DNA of 64,000 nt from Pseudochelatococcus sp050946405 (GTDB taxonomy: Bacteria > Pseudomonadota > Alphaproteobacteria > Rhizobiales > Beijerinckiaceae): assembly GCF_050946405.1 (NCBI RefSeq), contig NZ_JBMNUS010000008.1:177027-241026 (forward strand), written 5' to 3'. Shown one piece after another: positions 42,506 through 51,516 of this stretch (the stretch's first letter is position 1; each line of letters starts with the position of its first letter). The position numbers and the translations under genes are program-made. The notes under the pieces were generated by a model. That model was not told the DNA's origin, ran no database searches, and saw only the letters and a program-made list of their open reading frames with translations.

Positions 42506-43018
42506 TCAGGGCTCGATTCGCGAGGCAAACCAAGACAGTATGAAATATGCGACGACGAGAAGGCCGAGAACACCCGGCACCGCCGGCCCGCTCACAACTG
42601 CGTGAGGCCAGAATATGCCGGTGAGGATGTAGCTCATCGCCGACAGCAGCCAGATCACGCCGCCCCAGGCGCTCGCCAGCCACAGGCCCACGGCCGCCAC
42701 GAGGTCGATGACGGCGAAATACACGATTGCCGATTGCCATTGCAGCGTTTGCGCCTCGAAAACCGGCGCCTGCGGCAGAAAGCCGAGCAGGATCACCCAG
42801 TACGCCAATCCCTTGGCGATCCAGACGACGGCGATCACACGCATGAACCATACGAGCGCGATGTCCCAGCGGAAGGGCTTTTTCGGTCCGTCGAGGTGCA
42901 GCGCGCCGCCGCGCGGAAACTCGCGGGCGGGAACGGCCCGCTGCTGCCGGATGCCGCCCGGCGAATCGCCGGGGGCGGCCGGCTCCGAAGCCGTCACAAC
43001 CGATGAGTCGATGGTCAA
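42506..43018 (-). CDS. DUF6163 family membrane protein
   Basis: A 170-residue protein with a hydrophilic N-terminal 50 residues, four membrane helices (about 60-78, 93-110, 113-132, 140-160) and a short tail. The order and the RWDIALVWFMRVIAVVWIAKGLAYW stretch resemble the alphaproteobacterial DUF6163 family, function unknown. It lies between the transpeptidase and hemB and is transcribed away from hemB. Confidence 0.78.
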   Translation of the reverse strand: MTIDSSVVTASEPAAPGDSPGGIRQQRAVPAREFPRGGALHLDGPKKPFRWDIALVWFMRVIAVVWIAKGLAYWVILLGFLPQAPVFEAQTLQWQSAIVYFAVIDLVAAVGLWLASAWGGVIWLLSAMSYILTGIFWPHAVVSGPAVPGVLGLLVVAYFILSWFASRIEP

Positions 43019-43221
43019 TGTGCGTCTTCCTGTCGTTGGCGGCCCGGCGCCCGCCGGCCGCGACTGCTTCCCCCTCAGTATGGCACCGCGCCGCGCGTGA
43101 AAACAGCGCCCCGGCGCAAACTCCTTGACGGAACGTCCCTCGCGCGCCGGCGGCGGCCCCGCGGGCCCTTCGGCGCACGAAAGTGCATATTCTTTGCCTG
43201 CGACGACTTATCCGACTTTTT

Positions 43222-43250
43222 TTGAACCGTTCCTATGTGATATCGATATA
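43222..43250 (+). promoter_or_regulatory. Candidate sigma-70 promoter of hemB
   Basis: TTGAAC, a 17-base spacer and GATATA, in an AT-richer patch 57 bases before the hemB ATG. Recognised by eye only. Confidence 0.5.
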
Positions 43251-43306
43251 TACAAGAAGCGTCGCGTGCCGGAGCACGATGGCGCCACCGACAGGAAATG
43301 AGGGCA

Positions 43307-44365
43307 ATGGTCAGCCGCGTCGTCACCCCTTTCGAGCGTCGCAAGGACGTTCACGCCGATACGATCCCCTTCACCGATCTGGGCCTGACCAAGCGCCCGC
43401 GGCGCAATCGCCGGGCTGACTGGTCGCGCCGCCTCGTGCGGGAAGTGGAACTGACCGCCAACGACCTGATCTGGCCGCTTTTCATTGTCGACGGCGATTC
43501 GGAAATCGCGGTCGACGCCATGCCCGGCGTCAGCCGCCTGAGCATCCCGGCCGCCGTGCGCGCGGCCGAGGAAGCCGCCGCGCTGGATATTCCCGCGATC
43601 GCCCTGTTTCCCTACACCGATCCGTCGTTGCGCGACGAAACCGGCAGCGAGGCGCACAACAGCCGCAATCTCGTCTGCCGCGCCACGCGCGCCATCAAGG
43701 CGGCGGTGCCGCAGATCGGCGTCATCACCGACGTCGCGCTCGATCCCTACACGAGCCACGGGCATGACGGCCTGATGCGCGATGACATCGTGCTGAATGA
43801 CGAATCGGTCGCCGCCCTCGTCGAGCAGGCGCTGGTGCAGGCCGCCGCCGGCGCGGACGTGATCGCCCCCTCCGACATGATGGACGGGCGCGTGGCCGCC
43901 ATCCGCGCCGCGCTCGACCGCGAAGGGTTTCGCGACGTGCAGATCATGGCCTATGCCGCCAAATACGCTTCGGCCTTCTACGGCCCGTTCCGCGATGCGG
44001 TCGGCTCCAGCGCGACCCTCGTGGGCGACAAGCGCACCTACCAGATGGACCCTGCCAATGGCGACGAGGCGCTGCGCGAGGTCGCGCTCGATCTCGACGA
44101 AGGGGCCGACATGGTGATGGTGAAGCCCGGCCTTCCCTATCTCGACGTGGTGCACCGGGTGAAGGAAGCCTTTCGCGTGCCGACTTTCGCCTATCAGGTC
44201 TCCGGCGAATACGCCATGATCGAGGGTGCCGCTCGGCAGGGCTGGATCGACGGTGACAAGGCGATGCTGGAGAGCCTGATCGCCTTCAAGCGCGCCGGCG
44301 CCGACGGGGTGCTGACCTATTTCGCGCTGCGCGTCGCCCAGCGCCTCAGGCAGGGCCGCCTCTGA
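43307..44365 (+). CDS. hemB: Delta-aminolevulinic acid dehydratase (porphobilinogen synthase)
   Basis: A 352-residue TIM-barrel enzyme that condenses two 5-aminolevulinates to porphobilinogen for heme and tetrapyrroles. Motifs are GVITDVALDPYTSHGHDGL (about 138-156), APSDMMDGRV (about 186-195), the Schiff-base lysine MAYAAKYASAFYGPFRDA (about 213-230), and MVKPGLPYLDVV. The metal-site cysteines of the zinc type are replaced by Asp, as in Mg2+-type alphaproteobacterial enzymes. The ATG at 43307 is 9 bases downstream of another ATG at 43298; the AGGA spacing favours the second. Confidence 0.95.
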   Translation: MVSRVVTPFERRKDVHADTIPFTDLGLTKRPRRNRRADWSRRLVREVELTANDLIWPLFIVDGDSEIAVDAMPGVSRLSIPAAVRAAEEAAALDIPAIALFPYTDPSLRDETGSEAHNSRNLVCRATRAIKAAVPQIGVITDVALDPYTSHGHDGLMRDDIVLNDESVAALVEQALVQAAAGADVIAPSDMMDGRVAAIRAALDREGFRDVQIMAYAAKYASAFYGPFRDAVGSSATLVGDKRTYQMDPANGDEALREVALDLDEGADMVMVKPGLPYLDVVHRVKEAFRVPTFAYQVSGEYAMIEGAARQGWIDGDKAMLESLIAFKRAGADGVLTYFALRVAQRLRQGRL

Positions 44366-44686
44366 CAGGCTGCTTTCCACAGGTTGCCTTTCCCGCAGTC
44401 GCTTTGGACGCGAACGGCGCGTTTCGCCACAAAATCGCCCCGACATGGCGAAACAATCATGCCGGTCGGGGGCTTTGCGGCTGTCCCGCTGAGGCACGGG
44501 CGATTCCCTGAGGCTGATTTTCGGGGGTCGCATTTGCGTGTGCAGCGCGGCAACTTCGTTTGAACATGCTTTACCGAAGCATGCTAGAATTCGCTCCCGC
44601 TCAATCCGCACGATGCCGCGCCGTTCCCGCCGGGTTACGGTCATGCGGGAAACTGCGGCCTTGCCAGAAACCGGGAGAAAGCGCTG
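44366..44686. other. Intergenic region between hemB and ftsE
   Basis: About 320 bases with no credible gene and no strong hairpin after hemB. It should contain the ftsEX promoter; none was recognised convincingly. Confidence 0.45.
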
Positions 44687-45346
44687 TTGGTCCGTTTTGA
44701 AAATGTCGGCCTGCGTTACGGCATGGGCCCGGAGATCCTGCGGGATCTCACGTTCTCCATCGCACCGCGCTCCTTTCAGTTTCTCACCGGTCCCTCGGGA
44801 GCGGGCAAGACCACCCTGCTGCGCCTCATCCTGCTCTCGCTGAAGCCCACCCGCGGGCTCGTATCGCTGTTCGGCCGCGACGTCTCCGACATTTCGGGCG
44901 AGGAACTGACGGCGATGCGCCGGCGCATGGGCATCGTGTTTCAGGATTTCCGCCTGCTCGACCATCTGACCACCTTCGAGAACGTGGCGTTGCCTCTGCG
45001 CGTGCAAGGCAAGGAAGAGGCGCAATATCGCTCCGAGGTGGTGGAGCTTCTGCGCTGGGTGGGACTCGGCGAGCGCATGCATGTGCTGCCGCCGGTGCTC
45101 TCGGGCGGTGAAAAGCAGCGCGCGGCGATCGCTCGCGCGCTGATCGCGCGCCCCGAACTGCTGCTGGCGGACGAGCCGACCGGCAACGTGGATCCGGCGC
45201 TGGCGCGGCGGCTGCTGCGGCTTTTCGTCGAATTGAACCGTCTCGGCACTTCCGTCGTCATCGCCACCCACGACCTGACCCTGATGGATCTCGTCGACGC
45301 CCGCCGCTTCGTGCTGGGCGACGGGCGGCTCCACATCTTCGATTGA
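44687..45346 (+). CDS. ftsE: Cell-division ATP-binding protein FtsE
   Basis: A 219-residue ABC ATPase that with FtsX activates periplasmic peptidoglycan hydrolases at the division site. Walker A is GPSGAGKTT (about 36-44), Q-loop VFQDFRLLDHLTTFENVALPL, signature LSGGEKQRAAIARAL (about 142-156), Walker B LLLADEPTGNVD and the H-loop ATHD. The start is a TTG at 44687 with GGGAG 9 bases upstream. It is 13 bases before ftsX. Confidence 0.95.
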   Translation: MVRFENVGLRYGMGPEILRDLTFSIAPRSFQFLTGPSGAGKTTLLRLILLSLKPTRGLVSLFGRDVSDISGEELTAMRRRMGIVFQDFRLLDHLTTFENVALPLRVQGKEEAQYRSEVVELLRWVGLGERMHVLPPVLSGGEKQRAAIARALIARPELLLADEPTGNVDPALARRLLRLFVELNRLGTSVVIATHDLTLMDLVDARRFVLGDGRLHIFD

Positions 45347-45359
45347 AAAGGAGCGATCC

Positions 45360-46358
45360 ATGAGCGATTCCGTCAGCTCCTTCGCCGATGACGCGCCCGA
45401 TGCCGCAATCGTCACGCCGGCGCAGGGCGAGGACCGGCTTCCCGACAATCTCTCGCGCAATCTGCCCCTGGTGCCTCCTGATTCGACGTCAGGCCGGGCA
45501 CTGGTGACGGTGGTGGCGATTCTCACCTTTCTGGCGGCGCTGGCCGCCGGAATCGCGCAGCTCGTGACCACCGCCTCGCAGAACTGGACGAGCACCATCG
45601 CGCGCGAGGCGACCATCCAGATCAAGCCGGATGCGCGCCGAAACGCCGACGAGGATGTGCTTCAGGCCGCCGAGATCGCCCGCGCCTATCCCTCCATCGC
45701 GGGCGTCGAGGCGCAGTCGCGCGAGGAGGCGGAGCGGCTGCTGGAGCCGTGGCTGGGCAAGGGCGCGGATTTCGCGGAACTGCCGGTGCCGCGCCTCGTC
45801 GTCCTGCGCCTGCGCGAGGGCAGCGAAACCACGGCGACGGATCTTGCCGAATTGCGTCAGCAGCTGACGGACACCATCCCCGGCGCCACGCTCGACGACC
45901 ATCGCAACTGGATCGAACGGCTCGCGGTGATGGCGCGCACGGTGGTTCTGGTCGCGACGCTGATCGTGGCGCTGGTCGTGGTGGCCGCGGCGCTGGCCAT
46001 CGCCACCACGACGCGCGGCGCTGTGGCGGGCGATCGCGAGATTCTGGACGTGTTGCATTTTGTGGGCGCTGATGACAGATTTATCGTCGGCGAGTATCGG
46101 TCCCGTTTCTTTCACATGGGGCTGCGAGGCGGGCTGCTCGGCAGCATATCGGCCGTGTTCGTTCTCGCTGGCGCCGGCGTGATGTCGGCATGGTGGCGGG
46201 CAAGCCCCGGCGGCGATCAGTTGCAGGCGCTTTTCGGCGCCTTCAACATGGACTGGAAGGGATATGCGACGATTTTCGCCGTCGCGGCTGTCGTGGCCAT
46301 CGTGACAGCGGCGGTGTCGGGTTTCACCGTGCGCCGCTATCTGACGCGGCTGCAATGA
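45360..46358 (+). CDS. ftsX: Cell-division membrane protein FtsX
   Basis: A 332-residue permease-like protein with four transmembrane helices (about 46-67, 198-220, 252-275, 300-325) and a periplasmic domain between helices 1 and 2 (about 70-195). The N-terminal cytoplasmic 45 residues are acidic and Pro-rich. The stretch DREILDVLHFVGADDRFIVGEYRSRFFHMG is typical of FtsX. It follows ftsE with an AAGGAG RBS. Confidence 0.93.
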   Translation: MSDSVSSFADDAPDAAIVTPAQGEDRLPDNLSRNLPLVPPDSTSGRALVTVVAILTFLAALAAGIAQLVTTASQNWTSTIAREATIQIKPDARRNADEDVLQAAEIARAYPSIAGVEAQSREEAERLLEPWLGKGADFAELPVPRLVVLRLREGSETTATDLAELRQQLTDTIPGATLDDHRNWIERLAVMARTVVLVATLIVALVVVAAALAIATTTRGAVAGDREILDVLHFVGADDRFIVGEYRSRFFHMGLRGGLLGSISAVFVLAGAGVMSAWWRASPGGDQLQALFGAFNMDWKGYATIFAVAAVVAIVTAAVSGFTVRRYLTRLQ

Positions 46359-46370
46359 CGAGGATTGCGG

Positions 46371-47099
46371 TTGACCTCTCAGGGCGTGCACAGCGATTCC
46401 GATCGGAAAGCGGGTGAGGGCCGCAGGGCCTCGCCCGCGATGCGATGCGCGTTGCGCTCGCTGGCCGATCGCGTCTCGCGCGGTGTGGCGATGTTCGCCT
46501 TTCTGGCCGCGATGCTGCTGATCGGCGGCTTTCTCGTCTTCGCGCGGGCCGTCGAAACCTGGCCCGTCGACAGGAACGCGACCGCCGACGGCATCGTCGT
46601 GCTCACGGGCGATGTCCAGCGCATCAACGACGCCGCGACGCTGATGGTCCAGGGGCGCGGCAAGCGCATGCTGATCACGGGCGTGCATACCGGCACGACC
46701 TGGGCGCATATCGCGCACGCCAATCCCGTCGCCGCCAACGTCCGCTGCTGCGTCGATCTCGACTATCGGGCCCGCAGTACGGTGGGCAACGCCATCGAGA
46801 CACGTCGCTGGGCCGAAAATCATGGCTTCAACTCGCTGATCGTCGTCACCTCCACCTACCACATGCCACGCACCCTCCTCGAACTGGAGCATGTCCTGCC
46901 CGGCACGAAACTGCTTCCGCATCCCGTGGCGGCGGCGCAGTACGACAGCAGCCGATGGCACACGGACAGGGGGGCGTTGCTCTTTCTCGCGCGGGAATAT
47001 ATCAAGTATCTGGCTGCGTTCACCCGCACCTCCGTCGAGGCGGATCCTGAACATTCGCCGTTCGCCGCCCTTTTCGGCGGCAAAAGACCGTTGTCGTGA
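46371..47099 (+). CDS. DUF218/YdcF-like envelope protein
   Basis: A 242-residue protein. An N-terminal membrane helix (about 37-56) is followed by a DUF218 domain (about 70-200) with DGIVVLTGDVQRINDAATLM, KRMLITGVHTGTTW, TVGNAIETRRWAENHGFNSLIVVTSTYHMPRT (quoted in part). Relatives (SanA, ElyC) influence envelope integrity and peptidoglycan, but the reaction is unknown. The TTG at 46371 is preferred because GAGG lies 7 bases upstream; a TTG 6 bases earlier is possible. It follows ftsX by 12 bases. Confidence 0.83.
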   Translation: MTSQGVHSDSDRKAGEGRRASPAMRCALRSLADRVSRGVAMFAFLAAMLLIGGFLVFARAVETWPVDRNATADGIVVLTGDVQRINDAATLMVQGRGKRMLITGVHTGTTWAHIAHANPVAANVRCCVDLDYRARSTVGNAIETRRWAENHGFNSLIVVTSTYHMPRTLLELEHVLPGTKLLPHPVAAAQYDSSRWHTDRGALLFLAREYIKYLAAFTRTSVEADPEHSPFAALFGGKRPLS

Positions 47100-47195
47100 T
47101 CCTGGCCGCGTCTTTGCAGCCCTTGCCCCGCTCGCATCGCCACTCCGTCGGGTCCAGCGACTGGCCCGGAATCAACCTGCGGTATAGCCTTCGTC

Positions 47196-47939
47196 ATGCT
47201 GTTCGCCCGTTCATTCGTGTTCGCGATCCTGTTTTACGCCAATCTCACGGCGTGGCTGCTAATGTGCCTGCCGCTGCTCGCCCTGCCCTCGCGCCATATG
47301 TTTCCCGTGGCGCGGGCGTGGGCGCGCTCCAACCTGTGGCTGCTGCGGCATGTCACCGGGACGAAGGTGGAATGGCGCGGGCTTGAAAACATTCCCGCCG
47401 GAGGGGTGCTGGTGGCCGCCAAGCACCAGTCGGCATGGGAAACGTTCGCGCTCCTCACCGTGTTCGAGCGTCCGGTTTTCGTGCTGAAGCAGGAACTCGT
47501 GAGGCTGCCCGTCTTCGGCTGGTTCCTGCGGCATATCGGCATGATTCCTGTGAACCGGTCAGCGGGCGCCTCGGCGCTGGCCGGCATGGCCCGCATGGCG
47601 CGGGAAAAGGTGCGCGAGGGACATCAGGTCATCATCTTTCCCGAAGGCACGCGCCGCCCGCCCGGCGCCCCGCCGGACTACAGGACCGGCGTCGCCTTTC
47701 TCTACGACAGCCTGAAAGCGCCCTGCGTGCCGGTGGCGTTGAACTCGGGCCTGTTCTGGCCGCGACGGAGCTTCATCCGCCGCCCCGGAACCGTGGTGGT
47801 CAGCATCCTGCCGCCGCTGCCCCCCGGCATTCCGCGCAGGCAGGTGATCGCCGAACTCGAACGGCGCATCGAGGCCGAAACCGGCAGGCTTCTGGAAAAC
47901 GCCGATGTGGCCGGCGCCGATATTCGCCGCGAAGCCTGA
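47196..47939 (+). CDS. plsC: 1-acyl-sn-glycerol-3-phosphate acyltransferase
   Basis: A 247-residue membrane-associated enzyme that acylates lysophosphatidate to phosphatidate. An N-terminal membrane segment (about 5-30) is followed by motif I KHQSAWET (the acid is Glu instead of Asp, as in alphaproteobacterial PlsC), GWFLRHIGMIPVNR, motif III IIFPEGTRRPPGAPPDYRTG and motif IV. Length is typical. It follows the DUF218 gene by about 95 bases. Confidence 0.93.
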   Translation: MLFARSFVFAILFYANLTAWLLMCLPLLALPSRHMFPVARAWARSNLWLLRHVTGTKVEWRGLENIPAGGVLVAAKHQSAWETFALLTVFERPVFVLKQELVRLPVFGWFLRHIGMIPVNRSAGASALAGMARMAREKVREGHQVIIFPEGTRRPPGAPPDYRTGVAFLYDSLKAPCVPVALNSGLFWPRRSFIRRPGTVVVSILPPLPPGIPRRQVIAELERRIEAETGRLLENADVAGADIRREA

Positions 47940-48190
47940 GCATCCGTGGCTCCTGACGGTCCCTCGGAGTTTTTCGCTGCGACCGCATCGAAACGTCGAG
48001 AAACGCCGAAGTCCGCGCGGCATCGGGGCGTTGAAAGAACGGGAGTTTTTCTGCCGGAAGCAAAAGCCGGCGTCCTTCTGTTGAAAACGGAGGCGCTCCT
48101 CGGTCCGCGCATGGAGCGGTCCATAAAAATCCCGCATTCATACGGCCAGTCTCCCTTAACCCATCGCCAAGCAAGATCGGAGCCGATCCA

Positions 48191-49312
48191 GTGACAGCCA
48201 GTCCGTCTTCCAGCCCCTCCTCCGCTCCGCAAGACACCCATAGCGCCCCGCCCGCCGGGGGGCGCAAGCGGCGTCGGAGCAGGCTCGGGTTGTTTCTGCC
48301 GGTATCCTTTCTCGTGGTGCTGCTCGCGGGCTGGTCGGCATTCTGGTTCGTGGCGCGGGCGCGCGTGCACGACGCCATCACCATCTGGCTGGCCCAGGAA
48401 GCCGAGCAGCAACGCCGGTGGTCCTGCCCCGATCGCACGATCAGCGGTTTCCCGTTCCGATTCGAGGTGCGCTGCACGGACCTGCGTTTCGTCGGCACGA
48501 CGCCGGCCGGCTCGGTGACGGGCTCGGTGGCGCATTTTCTGGCCGTGGCGCAGGTCTACAAGCCGAATCACGTCATCGTGGAAGCGGGAGGACCGTTGAT
48601 CGTCGATTCGGGCGACGGCGGCGAGCGCCTGACCTTCAACTGGCAATCCTTCGATTCCAGTGCGATTTTCGCCGGCAACCGGCTGGACCGGTTCTCCATC
48701 GTCGTGGCGGGGCCATCGGTACGCGCCGGCGGCGAGGCCGACGGCGTCGAGGTGCTGCGCGCGCAATCGTGGCAATCTCACCTGCGTATCGATCCCGAAC
48801 GCCCGCCGGAAGATCATGTCTACGACATCGCGGTGACGCTCCACGAGGCGCGCATCCCCGCTCTGGATGCGCTGCTCGGCACGCCTGACGTCGCCAGCAT
48901 CGTTTTCAAAGGGGCGATCACCGAGGCCGCGCCCTTCACGGCCCGCACCCCGGCGGTGGAACTCGAACGCTGGCGCACCGCTGGCGGAAGGCTCGATATC
49001 GACGAACTCGGCGTCGTCAAGGGCGAGCAGCGCCTGCAAGCGCTGGGCAGTTTTTCGGTCGACGACCAGCGTCGCCCGCAGGGCCATGTCGAAGCCTCCG
49101 TGGCGGGGCTTGAACCGCTGCTGGCCCGCTTCGGCCTCGGCGGCCGCAGCAGCCTCATCCTCGGCGGATTGTCGATCCTGGGCGGCAACCGGGCACCGGC
49201 GAACGCCGAGACGGCCGACGCCGGCCTGACGCCCCTGCCCCGCATCGAGATTCGCAACGGGCAGGTGTCCGTCGGGCCGATCGGTGTCGGCCGGGTCGCG
49301 CCGCTCTACTGA
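48191..49312 (+). CDS. DUF2125 domain-containing protein
   Basis: A 373-residue envelope protein: an N-terminal basic, Pro/Ser-rich segment of about 37 residues, one membrane helix (about 37-60, LFLPVSFLVVLLAGWSAFWF), and a long periplasmic DUF2125 region. The latter includes CPDRTISGFPFRFEVRCTDLRF (about 77-98), a typical stretch with two Cys. The function is unknown. Start is GTG at 48191 with GGAG about 9 bases upstream. Its stop overlaps the convergent tyrA end by 7 bases. Confidence 0.85.
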   Translation: MTASPSSSPSSAPQDTHSAPPAGGRKRRRSRLGLFLPVSFLVVLLAGWSAFWFVARARVHDAITIWLAQEAEQQRRWSCPDRTISGFPFRFEVRCTDLRFVGTTPAGSVTGSVAHFLAVAQVYKPNHVIVEAGGPLIVDSGDGGERLTFNWQSFDSSAIFAGNRLDRFSIVVAGPSVRAGGEADGVEVLRAQSWQSHLRIDPERPPEDHVYDIAVTLHEARIPALDALLGTPDVASIVFKGAITEAAPFTARTPAVELERWRTAGGRLDIDELGVVKGEQRLQALGSFSVDDQRRPQGHVEASVAGLEPLLARFGLGGRSSLILGGLSILGGNRAPANAETADAGLTPLPRIEIRNGQVSVGPIGVGRVAPLY

Positions 49313-50271
49313 TCGGAGCGCGGCCGCTCCCCTGCCCGCTTATGGCGGCCGAAGTCCGGTTCGGCCGTTTCCTGCCCCAGATCGATGATGTTGCGGCGAA
49401 TGGCGCGGGTGCGTGTGAAGAGGTTGAATAGCGCCTCGCCGTCGCCCCAACGGATGGCGCGCGCCAGCGCGGCGATATCCTCGTTGAAGCGGCCCAGCAT
49501 CTCCAGCACCGCATCCTTGTTGTTGAGGAACACGTCGCGCCACATCGTCGGATCGGATGACGCGATGCGTGTGAAATCGCGGAAGCCGCCGGCCGAGAAC
49601 TTGATTACCTCGGATTGCGTCACCTGTTCCAGATCGGCCGCCGTGCCCACGATGTTGTAGGCGATGAGATGCGGCACATGGCTCGTGATGGCCAGCACGA
49701 GATCGTGATGCTGCGCGCTCATCAGCTCGACATTGGCGCCGATCGTCTCCCACAGCGCGGTGATCGTGGCCACGGCTGCCGGGTCGGCGCCGTCCGGCGG
49801 CGTCACGATCGACCAGCGGTTGACGAAGAGCGTCGCGAAGCCCGCATCCGGCCCGGAATATTCGGTGCCGGCAACGGGATGGGCCGGCACGAGATGGACG
49901 GACGGAGGCAGCAGCGGCCCGGCCTTCTCGATCACGCTTGCCTTGACGGAGCCGACATCCGACACGATCGCGCCCGGCTTCAGGTGGCCGGCGATCTCGC
50001 CTGCGACGGAGGCGATCGCCCCGACCGGCACGCAGATGATCACGATATCGGCCCCGGCCGCCGCTTCAGCCGATGTGGGCGCAACCTCGTCCGCGAGGCC
50101 GATCGCCCTCGCCCGCTCCCGCACGGCAGGGCTTGCATCGGTCGTGACGAGCGTGCGCGCCAGGCCGGTTTCGCGCGCCGCGCGCAGGATGGAAGAACCG
50201 ATCAGCCCCGGCCCGATGATGGCAAGCCTGTCGACGAGCGGCGTCTCGCGGCCCCGCAAGCCCTCAGCCAT
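49306..50271 (-). CDS. tyrA: Prephenate/arogenate dehydrogenase
   Basis: A 321-residue NAD(P)-dependent enzyme of tyrosine synthesis. The Rossmann motif GPGLIGSS is near residues 20-27. DVGSVKASV, PAHPVAGTEYSGP (about 127-139), and HDLVLAITSHVPHLIAYNIVG with the catalytic His region follow. Whether prephenate or arogenate is used cannot be told. The ATG at 50271 overlaps the aminotransferase 3' end by 8 bases; longer readings run into that gene. Confidence 0.92.
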   Translation of the reverse strand: MAEGLRGRETPLVDRLAIIGPGLIGSSILRAARETGLARTLVTTDASPAVRERARAIGLADEVAPTSAEAAAGADIVIICVPVGAIASVAGEIAGHLKPGAIVSDVGSVKASVIEKAGPLLPPSVHLVPAHPVAGTEYSGPDAGFATLFVNRWSIVTPPDGADPAAVATITALWETIGANVELMSAQHHDLVLAITSHVPHLIAYNIVGTAADLEQVTQSEVIKFSAGGFRDFTRIASSDPTMWRDVFLNNKDAVLEMLGRFNEDIAALARAIRWGDGEALFNLFTRTRAIRRNIIDLGQETAEPDFGRHKRAGERPRSDQ

Positions 50272-51376
50272 TCGTCTGCTCCCGGAATGCCGCCAGCGCC
50301 TCCACCAGCAGCCGATTGGCCTCCTCGGTGCCGACGGAAACGCGCAGCGCATTCGGCAGGCCATAGGCGGCCACAGCCCGCACCACGAGTCCCCGCGCGG
50401 CAAGGAAAGCGTCGGCGGCGCGCGCATCCCGCCCCTCCTCCGGCGGAAAATGCACCAGCAGGAAGTTGGCGGCGCTCGGCGTCACCTCAAGCCCCAGAGC
50501 GCGGATCGATTCCGTCAACCACGCCAGCCATTGCGTGTTATGCGCCACGGAGGCGGCGAGATGCGCCTCGTCGGCCAGCGCCGCGATGCCCGCCGCTGCC
50601 GCCTGCGTGTTGACGTTGAAGGGATTGCGAATGCGGTTGAGCGATTCCGCGACTTCGGCCGGCGCATAGCACCAGCCGAGCCTCAGCGCCGCAAGCCCGT
50701 GGATCTTGGAGAACGTGCGCGTCATGACGACGTTTGCGTTCTCCGAAACCAGCTCGATGCCGGCCGAATAGTCGTTGGCGCGCGCATATTCGGCATAGGC
50801 GCCGTCGAGCACCAGCAGCACATGCGCCGGCAGGCCGGCGTGCAGGCGCTTCACCTCGTCGAACGGCAGGTAGGTGCCGGTCGGGTTGTTCGGATTGGCG
50901 ATGTAGACGATCTTCGTGCGCCGGGTCACATGGGCGAGAATCGCGTCGACATCGGTGGTCAGGTTCTTTTCCGGCACCACGACAGGCGTGGCGCCGGCCG
51001 CCAGCATCGCGATCTTGTATACGAGAAAGCCATGCTCGGTCATGATGCCCTCGTCGCCGGGGCCGAGATAGGCCTGCGCGAGAAGATGCAGGATGTCGTC
51101 GGAGCCGGCGCCGCAGACGATGCGCGCGGGATCGAGTCCGAAGCGGCCGCCGATGGCTTCCCGCAGCCGCGTCGCGCCGCCGTCCGGGTAGACCTCGGCA
51201 TGCGCGAGCGCCGCTTGCGCCGCGGCGATGGCGGCCGCGCTCGGACCGAGCGGCGTTTCGTTGGACGACATCTTGTAGATTTTCGCGACGCCCGCGACGG
51301 AGCTGCGACCCGGCACATAGGGATCGATGGCAAGAACGCCGGCATTGGGCACGGGGCGGTCGGACAGGGCACTCAT
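50264..51376 (-). CDS. hisC: Histidinol-phosphate/aromatic aminotransferase
   Basis: A 370-residue class I/II PLP aminotransferase. The PLP lysine is in TRTFSKIHGLAALRLGW (about residues 222-238), the family motif SSNETPLGPS is near 37-46, and YIANPNNPTGTYL near 148-160. It belongs to the HisC/aromatic aminotransferase branch. Placement between chorismate mutase and tyrA indicates a role in Phe/Tyr synthesis, perhaps in addition to histidine (inference). The ATG at 51376 has GGAG 10 bases upstream. Confidence 0.9.
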   Translation of the reverse strand: MSALSDRPVPNAGVLAIDPYVPGRSSVAGVAKIYKMSSNETPLGPSAAAIAAAQAALAHAEVYPDGGATRLREAIGGRFGLDPARIVCGAGSDDILHLLAQAYLGPGDEGIMTEHGFLVYKIAMLAAGATPVVVPEKNLTTDVDAILAHVTRRTKIVYIANPNNPTGTYLPFDEVKRLHAGLPAHVLLVLDGAYAEYARANDYSAGIELVSENANVVMTRTFSKIHGLAALRLGWCYAPAEVAESLNRIRNPFNVNTQAAAAGIAALADEAHLAASVAHNTQWLAWLTESIRALGLEVTPSAANFLLVHFPPEEGRDARAADAFLAARGLVVRAVAAYGLPNALRVSVGTEEANRLLVEALAAFREQTNG

Positions 51377-51516
51377 GACGTCAGGGCTCCAGCGGATTAT
51401 GGAGAGCAAGATGCGCGCGGCATGAACGGAATCTTGCTCCAACGCAGTCAAGTTCGGGGCAGTCAGGTTCAGGACAGCCGGCTTCGATGATTGTGGCGGC
51501 GGGTGCGGCAGCAGCC